In this document: in pieces, positions 37,494 to 45,565 of the stretch
Layout of the letters: each line of letters starts with the position of its first letter
Numbering within the stretch: the first letter of the stretch is position 1
The notes under the pieces: generated by a model
Told to the model about the DNA's origin: nothing
Seen by the model: the letters and a program-made list of their open reading frames with translations, nothing else
The model's database searches: none
Program-made: the position numbers and the translations under genes
Source of the DNA: Sporosarcina sp. Marseille-Q4063
GTDB taxonomy: Bacteria; Bacillota; Bacilli; Bacillales_A; Planococcaceae
NCBI RefSeq assembly: GCF_018309085.1
Contig: NZ_CP070502.1
Coordinates: 992,001 to 1,056,000, forward strand
Length of the DNA: 64,000 bases
Reading direction: 5' to 3'

Positions 37494-39439
37494 TGATTTG
37501 CCTCCTTATTATTCGTTTTTTCACGTTTAAAAATAGCAATTGCTAAAGGGGGTACTTTTATTTTTATATGTTGGTCTGCATGATGCCATTTCTCCGGAAA
37601 CGTGAAATGCACTGCTTCATTTAGCTGACCCGATCCCCCGAACACATCCGCATCTGAATTAAAAACTTCTTTATATGTTCCAGGTTCCAGCACGCCGATT
37701 TTATAGTCATAAATGACATTTGGCGTGAAATTACAAACGATAACTAACGAATCTTCTTTACTAGTACCAAACCTCTGGAAAGCGATGATACTTTGTTCAA
37801 CATTATGAGGGTCAATCCATTTAAATCCTTCCGGGTCATGATCCAACTCATAAAGCTCAGGGTATGCGCGGTAAAATTGATTTAGTACTTCTACATATTT
37901 TTTTATCCCTCGGTGGAGCGGATATTCCAATAAGTGCCAGTCAAGTTCCTCCCGATCTTTCCATTCCGCATATTGTCCCAATTCTCCCCCCATAAATAAT
38001 AACTTTTTACCGGGGTGAGTCATCATATAGCCATAGAGCAATCTCAAGTTGGCAAATTTCTGCCACTGGTCTCCTGGCATTTTATCTAGTAAGGATTTCT
38101 TACCATGAACTACTTCATCATGTGATAGTGGCAGTAGAAATTTCTCCGAATAGGTATACATAAACGAGAAAGTAAGTAATTCATGATGCCATTTCCGATG
38201 AACCGGATCGCTTGCCATATATTTCAGCATGTCGTTCATCCAACCCATATTCCATTTAAAGTCGAAGCCAAGTCCCCCGCTATAGGTCGGCGCCGTAATG
38301 AGCGGTAAATCGGAACTATCCTCAGCCATCATGAGCACACTCGGATGATAAGCACCCATTGCTTCATTCAATTTGCGAATAAACGCGATGGCTTCCAAGT
38401 TTTCTTCTTCACCGTAAGTGTTATAGATTTTCTCTTCTCCGTCTGCTTTGTCGAAGTTCAGGTAAATCATGCTAGCGACCGCATCGACTCGAATTCCGTC
38501 AATGTGATATTCCTCTGCCCAAAACATGGCATTTGAAATTAAAAAACTTTGCACCTCGGGCCGTCCAAAATCGAAGGTTAATGTTCCCCACGATTTCTTT
38601 TCCGCTTTACGCGGATCACTATACTCATATAATGCTTGTCCATCAAATTGACGTAATCCAAATTCATCCTTACAGAAATGACCGGGCACCCAATCCATAA
38701 TGACGCCTAAATCATGCTGATGACATTGATCAACAAAATACTTAAAATCATCCCGCGATCCATAACGCGATGTGACTGAAAAGTATCCGGTGATTTGATA
38801 GCCCCATGATGGATCGTATGGATGTTCAGCGAGAGGCATAAGTTCTATATGGGTGAAGCCGAGCGATTTGACATAAGGAACCAATGTTTCGGCTAGTTCC
38901 CGGTAGGTATAAAATTCGCTTGCGTCTTTTGTCTCCCATTCTTCCAATTGCTTGCTTTGTTTGGTCTTCCACGATCCAAGATGTACTTCATAGATGTTAA
39001 TCGGTGCCGCAAAGGGATCTAGTGTTTCTTTTGCTTTCTGCCATGCCTGGTCCTTCCATTCATAGGTAGAATTAGTTGGCGTGACGGATGCGGTTGCTGG
39101 CCGAATCTCGGATTCAAGTGCATATGGATCTGCTTTCATTACTACCGAGCCATTTTGTGAATGCACTTCGTATTTATAGGAAGTATTTTCACTAATATCT
39201 GTAAAAAAACCGATCCAAAGGCCAGCTTCTGTTATCCGTTTTAATCCGTGTGCGTTTCCTTTCCATAGGTTAAAGTCGCCCACAACATGAATATCACTGG
39301 CATTCGGTGCCCAAACCGCAAAACGATAACCACTTTGCCCTTCCCATTCGATGGGATGGCACCCCAACAAATTTTGACTATAGTAATTCGTGCCCTGATG
39401 AAATAAAAAAAGGTCTTCATCAGAAATATAATAATCCAT
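37490..39439 (-). CDS. glgB: 1,4-alpha-glucan branching enzyme
   Basis: A 649-aa GH13 branching enzyme. An N-terminal CBM48-like domain ([18 protein letters not shown]) precedes the catalytic barrel with nucleophile GIRVDAV, acid MMAEDSSD and [12 protein letters not shown] chose ATG 39439, which has GGGGGG at 7 nt; the ATG five codons earlier lies in that binding site. First gene of the glycogen operon, divergent from the pullulanase gene. Confidence 0.94.
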   Translation of the reverse strand: MDYYISDEDLFLFHQGTNYYSQNLLGCHPIEWEGQSGYRFAVWAPNASDIHVVGDFNLWKGNAHGLKRITEAGLWIGFFTDISENTSYKYEVHSQNGSVVMKADPYALESEIRPATASVTPTNSTYEWKDQAWQKAKETLDPFAAPINIYEVHLGSWKTKQSKQLEEWETKDASEFYTYRELAETLVPYVKSLGFTHIELMPLAEHPYDPSWGYQITGYFSVTSRYGSRDDFKYFVDQCHQHDLGVIMDWVPGHFCKDEFGLRQFDGQALYEYSDPRKAEKKSWGTLTFDFGRPEVQSFLISNAMFWAEEYHIDGIRVDAVASMIYLNFDKADGEEKIYNTYGEEENLEAIAFIRKLNEAMGAYHPSVLMMAEDSSDLPLITAPTYSGGLGFDFKWNMGWMNDMLKYMASDPVHRKWHHELLTFSFMYTYSEKFLLPLSHDEVVHGKKSLLDKMPGDQWQKFANLRLLYGYMMTHPGKKLLFMGGELGQYAEWKDREELDWHLLEYPLHRGIKKYVEVLNQFYRAYPELYELDHDPEGFKWIDPHNVEQSIIAFQRFGTSKEDSLVIVCNFTPNVIYDYKIGVLEPGTYKEVFNSDADVFGGSGQLNEAVHFTFPEKWHHADQHIKIKVPPLAIAIFKREKTNNKEANQ

Positions 39440-39711
39440 AAATCTGCCCCCCATGATGTAACTTGCAATTTATTAATCAATCATTAATAATATTTTTTTC
39501 CAATAGTTCAGTTTAAAAGACAGGGAAATTCCCCATACTTTCAATCAGCGATGCATAGAAATAGTATATTCTCTTGATGTAGAATTATAGAGAATATTAC
39601 ATATTTATTCTATTGATAATATAGTATACAACACTTAACCTAAAAAATCTTTCGAATTGTCTGAACAAATAACTACATTTTTCGACATTTTTGATGTACC
39701 CTATAAAGTCA

Positions 39712-39740
39712 GTCAGGTAAAAAAACTTGAAAAACCTGAC
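39712..39740. promoter_or_regulatory. Inverted repeat over the pullulanase -35 region (candidate operator)
   Basis: GTCAGGT (39712-39718) is repeated in reverse as ACCTGAC (39734-39740), spaced 15 nt. The right arm overlaps the predicted -35 box, as expected for a repressor site. The regulator is unknown. Confidence 0.4.
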
Positions 39741-39764
39741 AACTTCCAAAAACAACGATAGAAT
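39736..39764 (+). promoter_or_regulatory. Predicted sigma-A promoter of the pullulanase gene
   Basis: CTGACA (39736-39741) and TAGAAT (39759-39764) separated by 17 nt, about 43 nt before the start codon. Confidence 0.45.
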
Positions 39765-39806
39765 CATATACTAATTAGAAGAAATGTATAGATGAGGTGT
39801 TATATT

Positions 39807-41936
39807 ATGAAGAATCTTGCGGCATGGATAGATGATGTATTTGTTTTAACGGTAAAAGTTCCAGATGCAGCCGCAGTTATGAAGGAAACAAATCCGCCTA
39901 TTATTCACTGGGCAGCGATGGATAAGTATTTTCCTGTAAAGCTGGATCATGCAATCGACGCTACTATTGTACGCATGACTTTGGTAGATGAACTGCCAAT
40001 GGGAGAAGACCTATTTTTGAATTGGGGGAAACTGCGTGTACCTATTTATCCACGCGCAATTGTTCGAACAGATTGGTTTGAAAAACGTTATTCCTGTTTG
40101 GAGACCGAATTGGGAGCTGTATATGAAGAAACAGCAACCACTTTTTCCGTATGGGCACCAACTGCAACGTGTGTAACGCTCTTTCTTGGCGATCAAATAT
40201 ATGCGCTAAAACGTGGAAAGAATGGGATTTGGTCCAGCAAGATTTCTGGAAATTGGCACGAGTTTCCTTATCAATACGAAGTTACTGTCAATGGACAAAC
40301 CACTCGCGTGAACGACCCTTACTCAAAAGCATTGCTTGTCAACAGTGAGAAAAGTGTTGTCGTCGATCTATCAAAGACCAATCCCGCCGGTTTCGCCGAA
40401 CATATCAGACCCGAACAGCAACATTTACAGGATGCTATCATTTATGAACTGCATGTCAGAGACGCGACGATGCAGGAAGCCGGAGGTATTTATAACAAAG
40501 GGAAATTTTTAGGGTTGACTGAAGCAAATACAACAACGGAAAACGGCTATTCAACGGGGATTTCATATATTAAGGAACTAGGCTGCACTCATGTTCAAAT
40601 TTTGCCAATAAATGATTTTGCCCGTGTGAACGAGCAACAACCCGAAAAAGATTATAATTGGGGCTATGATCCACTCTATTTTCAGGTGCCAGAAGGAAGT
40701 TATTCCACCGCCCCTGAAAATCCTATCTCTAGAATAAAAGAAAGCAAAGAAATGATTCATGCATTCCATCAAGCAGGCATATCCGTCATTCTCGACGTTG
40801 TTTATAATCATGTGTTCGTAATGGAGGAATCTGCTTTTGAAAAATTAGTGCCCGGCTATTATTTCCGTTATCATGCTGATGGAAATTTAAGCAATGGTAC
40901 GGGGGTAGGCAATGATTTCGCGACAGAACGAAAAATGGCGCAAAAATTCATTTTGGATACGATAGACTTTTGGCTTTCAGAATACCGCGTGGCCGGGTTT
41001 CGTTTTGACCTGATGGGCGCAATGGATATTGAAACAATCCAGAAAATTCGCGACCGTTGCGCCGTGGAAGTAACACCAATTATGTTGCTCGGGGAAGGAT
41101 GGGATTTGCCCACAGCCTTGCCTACCGAAATGAAGGCAACTTCCTCTAATTCAAATCAATTAGCGGACATACGCTTCTTTAATGATTATTTCCGGGATTC
41201 GGTAAAGGGGAATTTATTTAACGCAGATGATAAGGGGTATATAAATGGTGATGGCCGATTTATCGAACGGTTGCCCAATCTGGTGTCAGGATCTGTTTTA
41301 GACAAATTCGGAGCTCCTTTTGTTTCCGAAGTAAACCAGACCATTAATTATGTAGAATGTCATGACAACCATACACTTTGGGATCGGCTCCAACTTACCA
41401 ACCCGCAGTCTAGTGCAGACATGAAAAAGAAAATGCATCAACTCGCTACCGGCATCACCTTATTAAGTCAAGGCGTGCCCTTTCTTCATGCAGGTCAGGA
41501 ATGGTTCAGAAGCAAACAAGGCGATGAAAACAGCTATATTTCCGGCGATCACATCAACCAATTGGACTGGAAAATGCGAGAATCCGAAGATGAGCATATA
41601 CAATTCATCAAAAAACTCATCGCAATCAGAAGAAAATATCGCATCTTCCGCCTCCGCTCAAAACAAGATATTCAAGAACGATTCCAAGTCCTAGACACAC
41701 CCGCGCCTGTTTTCGGCTTCACACTCTTTGGAGACAATGAGGACTTCGCGATTTATATGAATCCAACCAATAAACATTGGCAGCTCCACTTACCTTCATC
41801 AGGCAAATGGCAAGTACTCGCAACCAATCATTTACCCGGACAGACAAAAACAGATGAAATACCCGGAGAATTCACACGCCTCAACCCCTACGAATTAATT
41901 GTCCTAAAAAGACCATTAAATCCACGTGATAAATAG
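39807..41936 (+). CDS. Type I pullulanase
   Basis: A 709-aa GH13 debranching enzyme cutting alpha-1,6 bonds. The type I mark YNWGYDP is present. The active site shows DVVYNHV, nucleophile GFRFDLMG, acid LLGEGWD and YVECHDNHTLWDRL. An N-terminal CBM48-like domain precedes the barrel. There is no signal peptide, so it acts on internal glycogen, complementing the divergent glgBCDAP operon; B. subtilis AmyX is of similar length. GAGGTG precedes ATG 39807. The stop TAG (41934-41936) fuses with a GGTACC site, part of the flank of repeat copy 10. Confidence 0.92.
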   Translation: MKNLAAWIDDVFVLTVKVPDAAAVMKETNPPIIHWAAMDKYFPVKLDHAIDATIVRMTLVDELPMGEDLFLNWGKLRVPIYPRAIVRTDWFEKRYSCLETELGAVYEETATTFSVWAPTATCVTLFLGDQIYALKRGKNGIWSSKISGNWHEFPYQYEVTVNGQTTRVNDPYSKALLVNSEKSVVVDLSKTNPAGFAEHIRPEQQHLQDAIIYELHVRDATMQEAGGIYNKGKFLGLTEANTTTENGYSTGISYIKELGCTHVQILPINDFARVNEQQPEKDYNWGYDPLYFQVPEGSYSTAPENPISRIKESKEMIHAFHQAGISVILDVVYNHVFVMEESAFEKLVPGYYFRYHADGNLSNGTGVGNDFATERKMAQKFILDTIDFWLSEYRVAGFRFDLMGAMDIETIQKIRDRCAVEVTPIMLLGEGWDLPTALPTEMKATSSNSNQLADIRFFNDYFRDSVKGNLFNADDKGYINGDGRFIERLPNLVSGSVLDKFGAPFVSEVNQTINYVECHDNHTLWDRLQLTNPQSSADMKKKMHQLATGITLLSQGVPFLHAGQEWFRSKQGDENSYISGDHINQLDWKMRESEDEHIQFIKKLIAIRRKYRIFRLRSKQDIQERFQVLDTPAPVFGFTLFGDNEDFAIYMNPTNKHWQLHLPSSGKWQVLATNHLPGQTKTDEIPGEFTRLNPYELIVLKRPLNPRDK

Positions 41937-41984
41937 GTACCTATTTTTACAGAAAAAATAGGTACCTATTTTCGCAAAAAAATA

Positions 41985-42129
41985 GGTGCCTGTGCAAGGT
42001 GCATTTATGACAATTCACGAATGTGGATAATAATAAAAAGGATATCGACAAAGCGTTACGCAGTCGATAGCCCTTTTTCACTTTATACAATTGTAGTGAA
42101 TTGACTGAGTAGTGTCTTGCACAGGTACC
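41985..42129 (+). repeat. 145-bp GGTACC element, copy 10
   Basis: Full copy, first site changed to GGTGCC. It lies between convergent pullulanase (+) and 42199-42411 (-). Two solo GGTACC palindromes (AAATAGGTACCTATTT) stand in tandem at its left. Confidence 0.94.
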
Positions 42130-42198
42130 TAAAACGGGTATCAGTGAACGGAACAAGTTAAGTATTTTATCGCTGGCTTTTCGGTATTATGGAATTTA

Positions 42199-42411
42199 TC
42201 ATCTTTTCCTCTTTCTTAAATCTGGTTTGCTTTTAACCACTAGTTTTTCAAACTCGACAAATACGAAATGTCTGTTATCCTCCATCTCCTGAACCTTGAT
42301 CACTATTCCGTTACGTCCTTTTATTCTAACTTTCTCATTGACGGAAGGTATGATTCTTGATGCTATGTTTAGTACATAGGTGTTACCTTCATAAAAATGA
42401 ATGGAATACAT
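42199..42411 (-). CDS. Small basic beta-rich protein of unknown function
   Basis: A 70-aa protein ending in the basic tail KPDLRKRKR. The pattern VRIKGRNGIVIKVQEMEDNRH is like a small SH3 or KOW-type barrel, so nucleic-acid binding is conceivable, but no family is recognised. ATG 42411 follows AAGGGGAC at good spacing. It stands alone between repeat copy 10 and hairpin family 2 copy B. Confidence 0.55.
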   Translation of the reverse strand: MYSIHFYEGNTYVLNIASRIIPSVNEKVRIKGRNGIVIKVQEMEDNRHFVFVEFEKLVVKSKPDLRKRKR

Positions 42412-42520
42412 ATTCTTGTCCCCTTATTCGTTTTTTGAACGTTGATTCCATTCATTTTATGATGGTGAAGAGGATTTAGAACCTCTTAAATAGGTGTCTT
42501 TCCAACAAACTATCGAAATC

Positions 42521-42571
42521 AAAAAAGGCCGCTTCGAAAGTCAGTTACAGTCGACTTTGAAGCGGCTTCTA
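42521..42571. repeat. Hairpin family 2, copy B
   Basis: AAGGCCGCTTCGAAAGTC pairs with GACTTTGAAGCGGCTT around a TTACAGTC-type loop. Related to 30995-31046 and 53765-53808. The T-run is weak on both sides here. Confidence 0.6.
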
Positions 42572-42609
42572 ATGAATAAAAATAGGTACCTATTTTTACA
42601 GAAAAAATA

Positions 42610-42754
42610 GGTACCTGTGCAAGGTGCATTTATGACAATTCAGGAGTGTGGATAAAAATAAATTGAGATATGACAAAGCGTTATGCAGTCGATATCCCTT
42701 TTTCATTTTATGCAATTGTAGTGAATTGACTGAGTAGTGTCTTGCACAGGTACC
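42610..42754 (+). repeat. 145-bp GGTACC element, copy 11
   Basis: Full copy between two leftward genes. Its left flank (a solo GGTACC palindrome, then TTTTTACAGAAAAAATAG) and right flank (TAAAACGG) match those of copy 10, so copies 10 and 11 are recent relatives including flanks. Confidence 0.95.
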
Positions 42755-42768
42755 TAAAACGGTTTCAA

Positions 42769-43389
42769 CTACTGCAAGAAAAATTCATCAAACTTTTTCC
42801 GGTTTAACTTATGAATGTCGAGGTCTGTTTCATAATACTTTCTCGTTTTATCATCCATTTCCACTACCAATAGCGGGATGTTTTCTTTCACTATTTTATC
42901 TTTAACCGCCCGCGCCTCATATAAATGGTATTCCGACAGTCCCATTTTTTCAAATTCAGTTCTTGATCCATTTGTTTCTACGAATAGAAAATTCCATGTA
43001 AACGATAAATCGTATCGATATTTACCTTTCTGCCTTTTCTTCATATAAGGAGTGATTGTCACGCTTTCGATTTGCTCCCATTTAATCTGCTCTTCTGCTC
43101 CCGTCCACCTTGATGTTACAATTCCTTCGGTTTCATGAATCCCCCTGTAATCATTCCATAGTACATACAACATGCTGGAAAATGTTATCAACATTACAAT
43201 TACAAATAACGTTAATTTTTTCCCACCATGAGGCCATCCAAATAATATTTTAGGAAATAAGGATAATACAAAAATGATGAATACCGCGATGAGTAAGCCC
43301 GAAACATTTGGAGAGGATGTTAGTTCAAACCATAAGTAATCTACACGAGAAAGTGTTCCGCCTTTTAATTTTGAGTATTCGTCATACAA
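42769..43389 (-). CDS. Membrane protein with two helices and cytoplasmic PH-like domain
   Basis: A 206-aa protein with two hydrophobic helices (about 30-50 and 62-82) and a basic beta-rich C-terminal half (WTGAEEQIKWEQIESVTI) that resembles the PH-like domains of small Bacillus membrane proteins. No family named. The start is doubtful: the TTG at 43389 has no binding site, and the frame stays open upstream through another hydrophobic stretch without ATG, so a frameshift or a non-standard start is possible. The upstream small membrane gene ends 53 nt before. Confidence 0.55.
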   Translation of the reverse strand: MYDEYSKLKGGTLSRVDYLWFELTSSPNVSGLLIAVFIIFVLSLFPKILFGWPHGGKKLTLFVIVMLITFSSMLYVLWNDYRGIHETEGIVTSRWTGAEEQIKWEQIESVTITPYMKKRQKGKYRYDLSFTWNFLFVETNGSRTEFEKMGLSEYHLYEARAVKDKIVKENIPLLVVEMDDKTRKYYETDLDIHKLNRKKFDEFFLQ

Positions 43390-43442
43390 TATAAATATTG
43401 ATGGAATTAATATGATAAATTAAAAATAAGCGGCAGTAAATC

Positions 43443-43628
43443 TTAAATACTTGATCTTGAAATCCTCCGTGCCAATCGCATCCACTGGCCTAAAATATAA
43501 AGTGGATATGCAAAAATAATCATAAACAAAATATTAAATAGTCCATCTGAAAACACAAGTCCTATACTAATGAATCCAAACATTGTTCCCGCAGCTATTA
43601 ATAAAATTCCAAGAAGCTTTTTAATCAT
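43443..43628 (-). CDS. Small two-helix membrane protein
   Basis: A 61-aa protein with two membrane helices (residues about 3-24 and 30-50) and a basic tail (RLARRISR). ATG 43628 follows GGAG at 6 nt; the GTG one codon before is too close to the binding site. Family unknown. It precedes the 42769-43389 membrane protein and may be in one transcript with it. Confidence 0.5.
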   Translation of the reverse strand: MIKKLLGILLIAAGTMFGFISIGLVFSDGLFNILFMIIFAYPLYILGQWMRLARRISRSSI

Positions 43629-43751
43629 CACTCACTCCAGCCTTTCAGATAGTTCTTTTGCGCGCACCGCAATCGCCCAGGAACCAAGAAATCAAATTTC
43701 CAAAAGTGGGCAAAAGATTTTAGATTGGTCAAAGATGGCTTCGTCGGAAAA

Positions 43752-43783
43752 TAAAAAAAGGCGCTCGTGTTTCTAAGCGCCTG
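43752..43783 (-). terminator. Terminator of the 43810-44637 gene
   Basis: On the minus strand CAGGCGCTTAG and GAGCGCCT form a stem followed by TTTTTTTATTTT. Confidence 0.75.
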
Positions 43784-43809
43784 TCGAAGAATTCACTTTG
43801 TTTATCTAG

Positions 43810-44637
43810 TTATTGCTTTAAAGCGCCGTCCGCCTCAGGGATGTCATTCATGTCAAGGGCATTCATTTGACAGAAGTATTCCAGAAAGTTTTCAGCTTCT
43901 TTAATTTGCTCTTCATCTGTTCTTAATGCAATGATATCCTTTAAGATTTGTGCGGTCCAAATATTATCAAAATAACGATATTTACCCGAATTCCATGCAG
44001 TTCGATCAGGATAGTTCTTATTGATATAATAGTTCCAGAAAAGCATTTTCTCTGCTTCTTGATCCGTGAGCTCGATTCTAAATTCTTCATGAGACGGCAC
44101 CATTCCGTCATCGCTAAGTTCGCCGGAAAAAGCTTCATTTATCATGTAGAGACCAAGAATCTGTCTTTCTGTTTCTGGTTGATCCGAATCTCTTGCAGTC
44201 AGAAGACCTGCACTGTTCGGACGCAAACGAGCTGCTCTGTTTGGCTGCCCTTTATTTGCTCCGCTTTGAACCTGGCCAGTAGATACTTGCCAGTCGACAA
44301 ATACATTTTGTTGCTCTTCTTCGTCCAGCCAGAAAACAACTTGTGAGCTTTCATGAATTCTAAGATTCTTCAGTTTTTCCATGCGCTGCTGTTCAAGCGC
44401 TTGTTCTTCACGTTTTCTTTCAAGTGCTTCTTCTTCCATTTCCTTCTTCAAAAAGACTTTCTTCATCGTTTTTGCAGTAGTCCGGTCATTTAGTGTTATA
44501 AATGTTCCGAAAGCATCAGGATAAACGAATTTTTTAATATCCTCATTAAACTCAATGGTAATGATAGAATCCTCATGATTCACGATATTTCCTTCACCAA
44601 ACACTTTATGAGTTATTTCTTCATTAATTAAATTCAT
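43810..44637 (-). CDS. Protein of unknown function with N-terminal YPDAF domain and coiled coil
   Basis: A 275-aa cytosolic protein. Residues 1-60 form a small domain (EITHKVFGEGNIVNHEDS, KFVYPDAFGTFITL) found at the N-terminus of many uncharacterised Firmicutes proteins. Residues 60-95 are a charged coiled coil. The remainder, with VFWLDEEEQQNVFVDWQVST and NRAARLRPNS, looks globular and may be enzymatic, but no motif is decisive. AAGGAGAG precedes ATG 44637. A 9-bp inverted repeat lies in its upstream region. Confidence 0.6.
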   Translation of the reverse strand: MNLINEEITHKVFGEGNIVNHEDSIITIEFNEDIKKFVYPDAFGTFITLNDRTTAKTMKKVFLKKEMEEEALERKREEQALEQQRMEKLKNLRIHESSQVVFWLDEEEQQNVFVDWQVSTGQVQSGANKGQPNRAARLRPNSAGLLTARDSDQPETERQILGLYMINEAFSGELSDDGMVPSHEEFRIELTDQEAEKMLFWNYYINKNYPDRTAWNSGKYRYFDNIWTAQILKDIIALRTDEEQIKEAENFLEYFCQMNALDMNDIPEADGALKQ

Positions 44638-44665
44638 TAACCCACTCTCCTTATATAATATATTC

Positions 44666-44702
44666 AGATAGTTATTTTAACCCCATTATTCCCTAACTAT
44701 CT
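44666..44702. promoter_or_regulatory. Inverted repeat upstream of the 43810-44637 gene
   Basis: AGATAGTTA (44666-44674) and TAACTATCT (44694-44702) form a perfect 9-bp inverted repeat 29 nt before the start codon. It could be an operator or an mRNA leader hairpin. Confidence 0.35.
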
Positions 44703-44872
44703 CGCTTTCAATAAAGTTCATTTGACCGTATGAAACGAAAACGAGTTTTCCAATTCAAAAAATCGCACTCAAATTCTATCTGGAAGAAGTTGCGCACGAT
44801 TGACGAATGCCGTCTCAATAACTGTTATAACTATATAGTACCATATTTTCTGACAAATTGCAAATTTAGTGG

Positions 44873-44902
44873 TTGACAACGGTAGTTTGTTTATCGTATA
44901 AT
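44873..44902 (+). promoter_or_regulatory. Consensus sigma-A promoter with no obvious gene downstream
   Basis: TTGACA (44873-44878) and TATAAT (44897-44902) with an 18-nt spacer. Reading rightward, no ORF with a ribosome binding site follows before the hairpin at 44961-44991. A short RNA is possible. Confidence 0.5.
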
Positions 44903-44960
44903 ATTTCCTTTTAAATTTTAAGGTGATCAGAAAAGGTAAAATCCCAAGACAAAATAAAAC

Positions 44961-44995
44961 GGCTCCAATCATAAAACCATTGATTAGAACCATTT
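44961..44995 (-). terminator. Terminator of the carboxymuconolactone decarboxylase-like gene
   Basis: On the minus strand GGTTCTAATCA pairs with TGATTGGAGCC, then GTTTTATTTT. It also ends any rightward transcript from the promoter at 44873, though with a poorer T tail. Confidence 0.7.
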
Positions 44996-45022
44996 CATTA
45001 TGTACCACTGTTTATCTTCTAT

Positions 45023-45433
45023 TCAATCATCAGACGTTGCAACGGATACGCCACTTTCTTCAAACACTTTCTGTGCGGCTTTTAAAGCATTCAGAGCACG
45101 CGGAAATCCGGTATACGGGATGAGGTGCATAATACAACCAACGATTTCTTCCGGTGTTAAACCTACTGTCAGGCCTGTTTTTACATGCATCTCAATCTGC
45201 GGTGTTCCTTGTGCAACCAGAGCTGAAATGGTCGTAAGAACTTTTTGTTTGTTATCCAACCCAGGTCGCGAATAAATATCCCCAAAAGCAAACTCAACAA
45301 CATATTTGCTTAAATCAGGCGCAACATCTTTAAACCCCTCACCAATATCCATATGGCCAGTTGGGTTGTCGCTGTCTGGTACAGTCAGTTCCATTAATTT
45401 GTCTAAACCTTGTTGATAACGATCTTTTGCCAT
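45023..45433 (-). CDS. Carboxymuconolactone decarboxylase-family protein
   Basis: A 136-aa all-helical protein of the CMD/AhpD superfamily. The DNKQKVLTTISALVAQGT helix and the GLTPEEIVGCIMHLIPYTG segment followed by FPRALNAL match gamma-carboxymuconolactone decarboxylase relatives. The CxxC pair of AhpD peroxidases is absent, so peroxidase activity is not supported. Substrate unknown. AAGGAGG precedes ATG 45433. Monocistronic with a clear terminator. Confidence 0.85.
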   Translation of the reverse strand: MAKDRYQQGLDKLMELTVPDSDNPTGHMDIGEGFKDVAPDLSKYVVEFAFGDIYSRPGLDNKQKVLTTISALVAQGTPQIEMHVKTGLTVGLTPEEIVGCIMHLIPYTGFPRALNALKAAQKVFEESGVSVATSDD

Positions 45434-45565
45434 TGTAAAATCCTCCTTGATTTAAGTACTCGTCACTTTCACGCTAATTCAAATCTACTATTATTTCCGA
45501 ACAATGCCAGTATATATCCAATATAAAAATAAGTAAAATGAACTCTTGCACTAAGCGAGATAGGC

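Noticed and set aside
44769..45008. 79-codon leftward ORF with a hydrophobic start
   Set aside because: It runs through a clear terminator and a consensus promoter and has no ribosome binding site.
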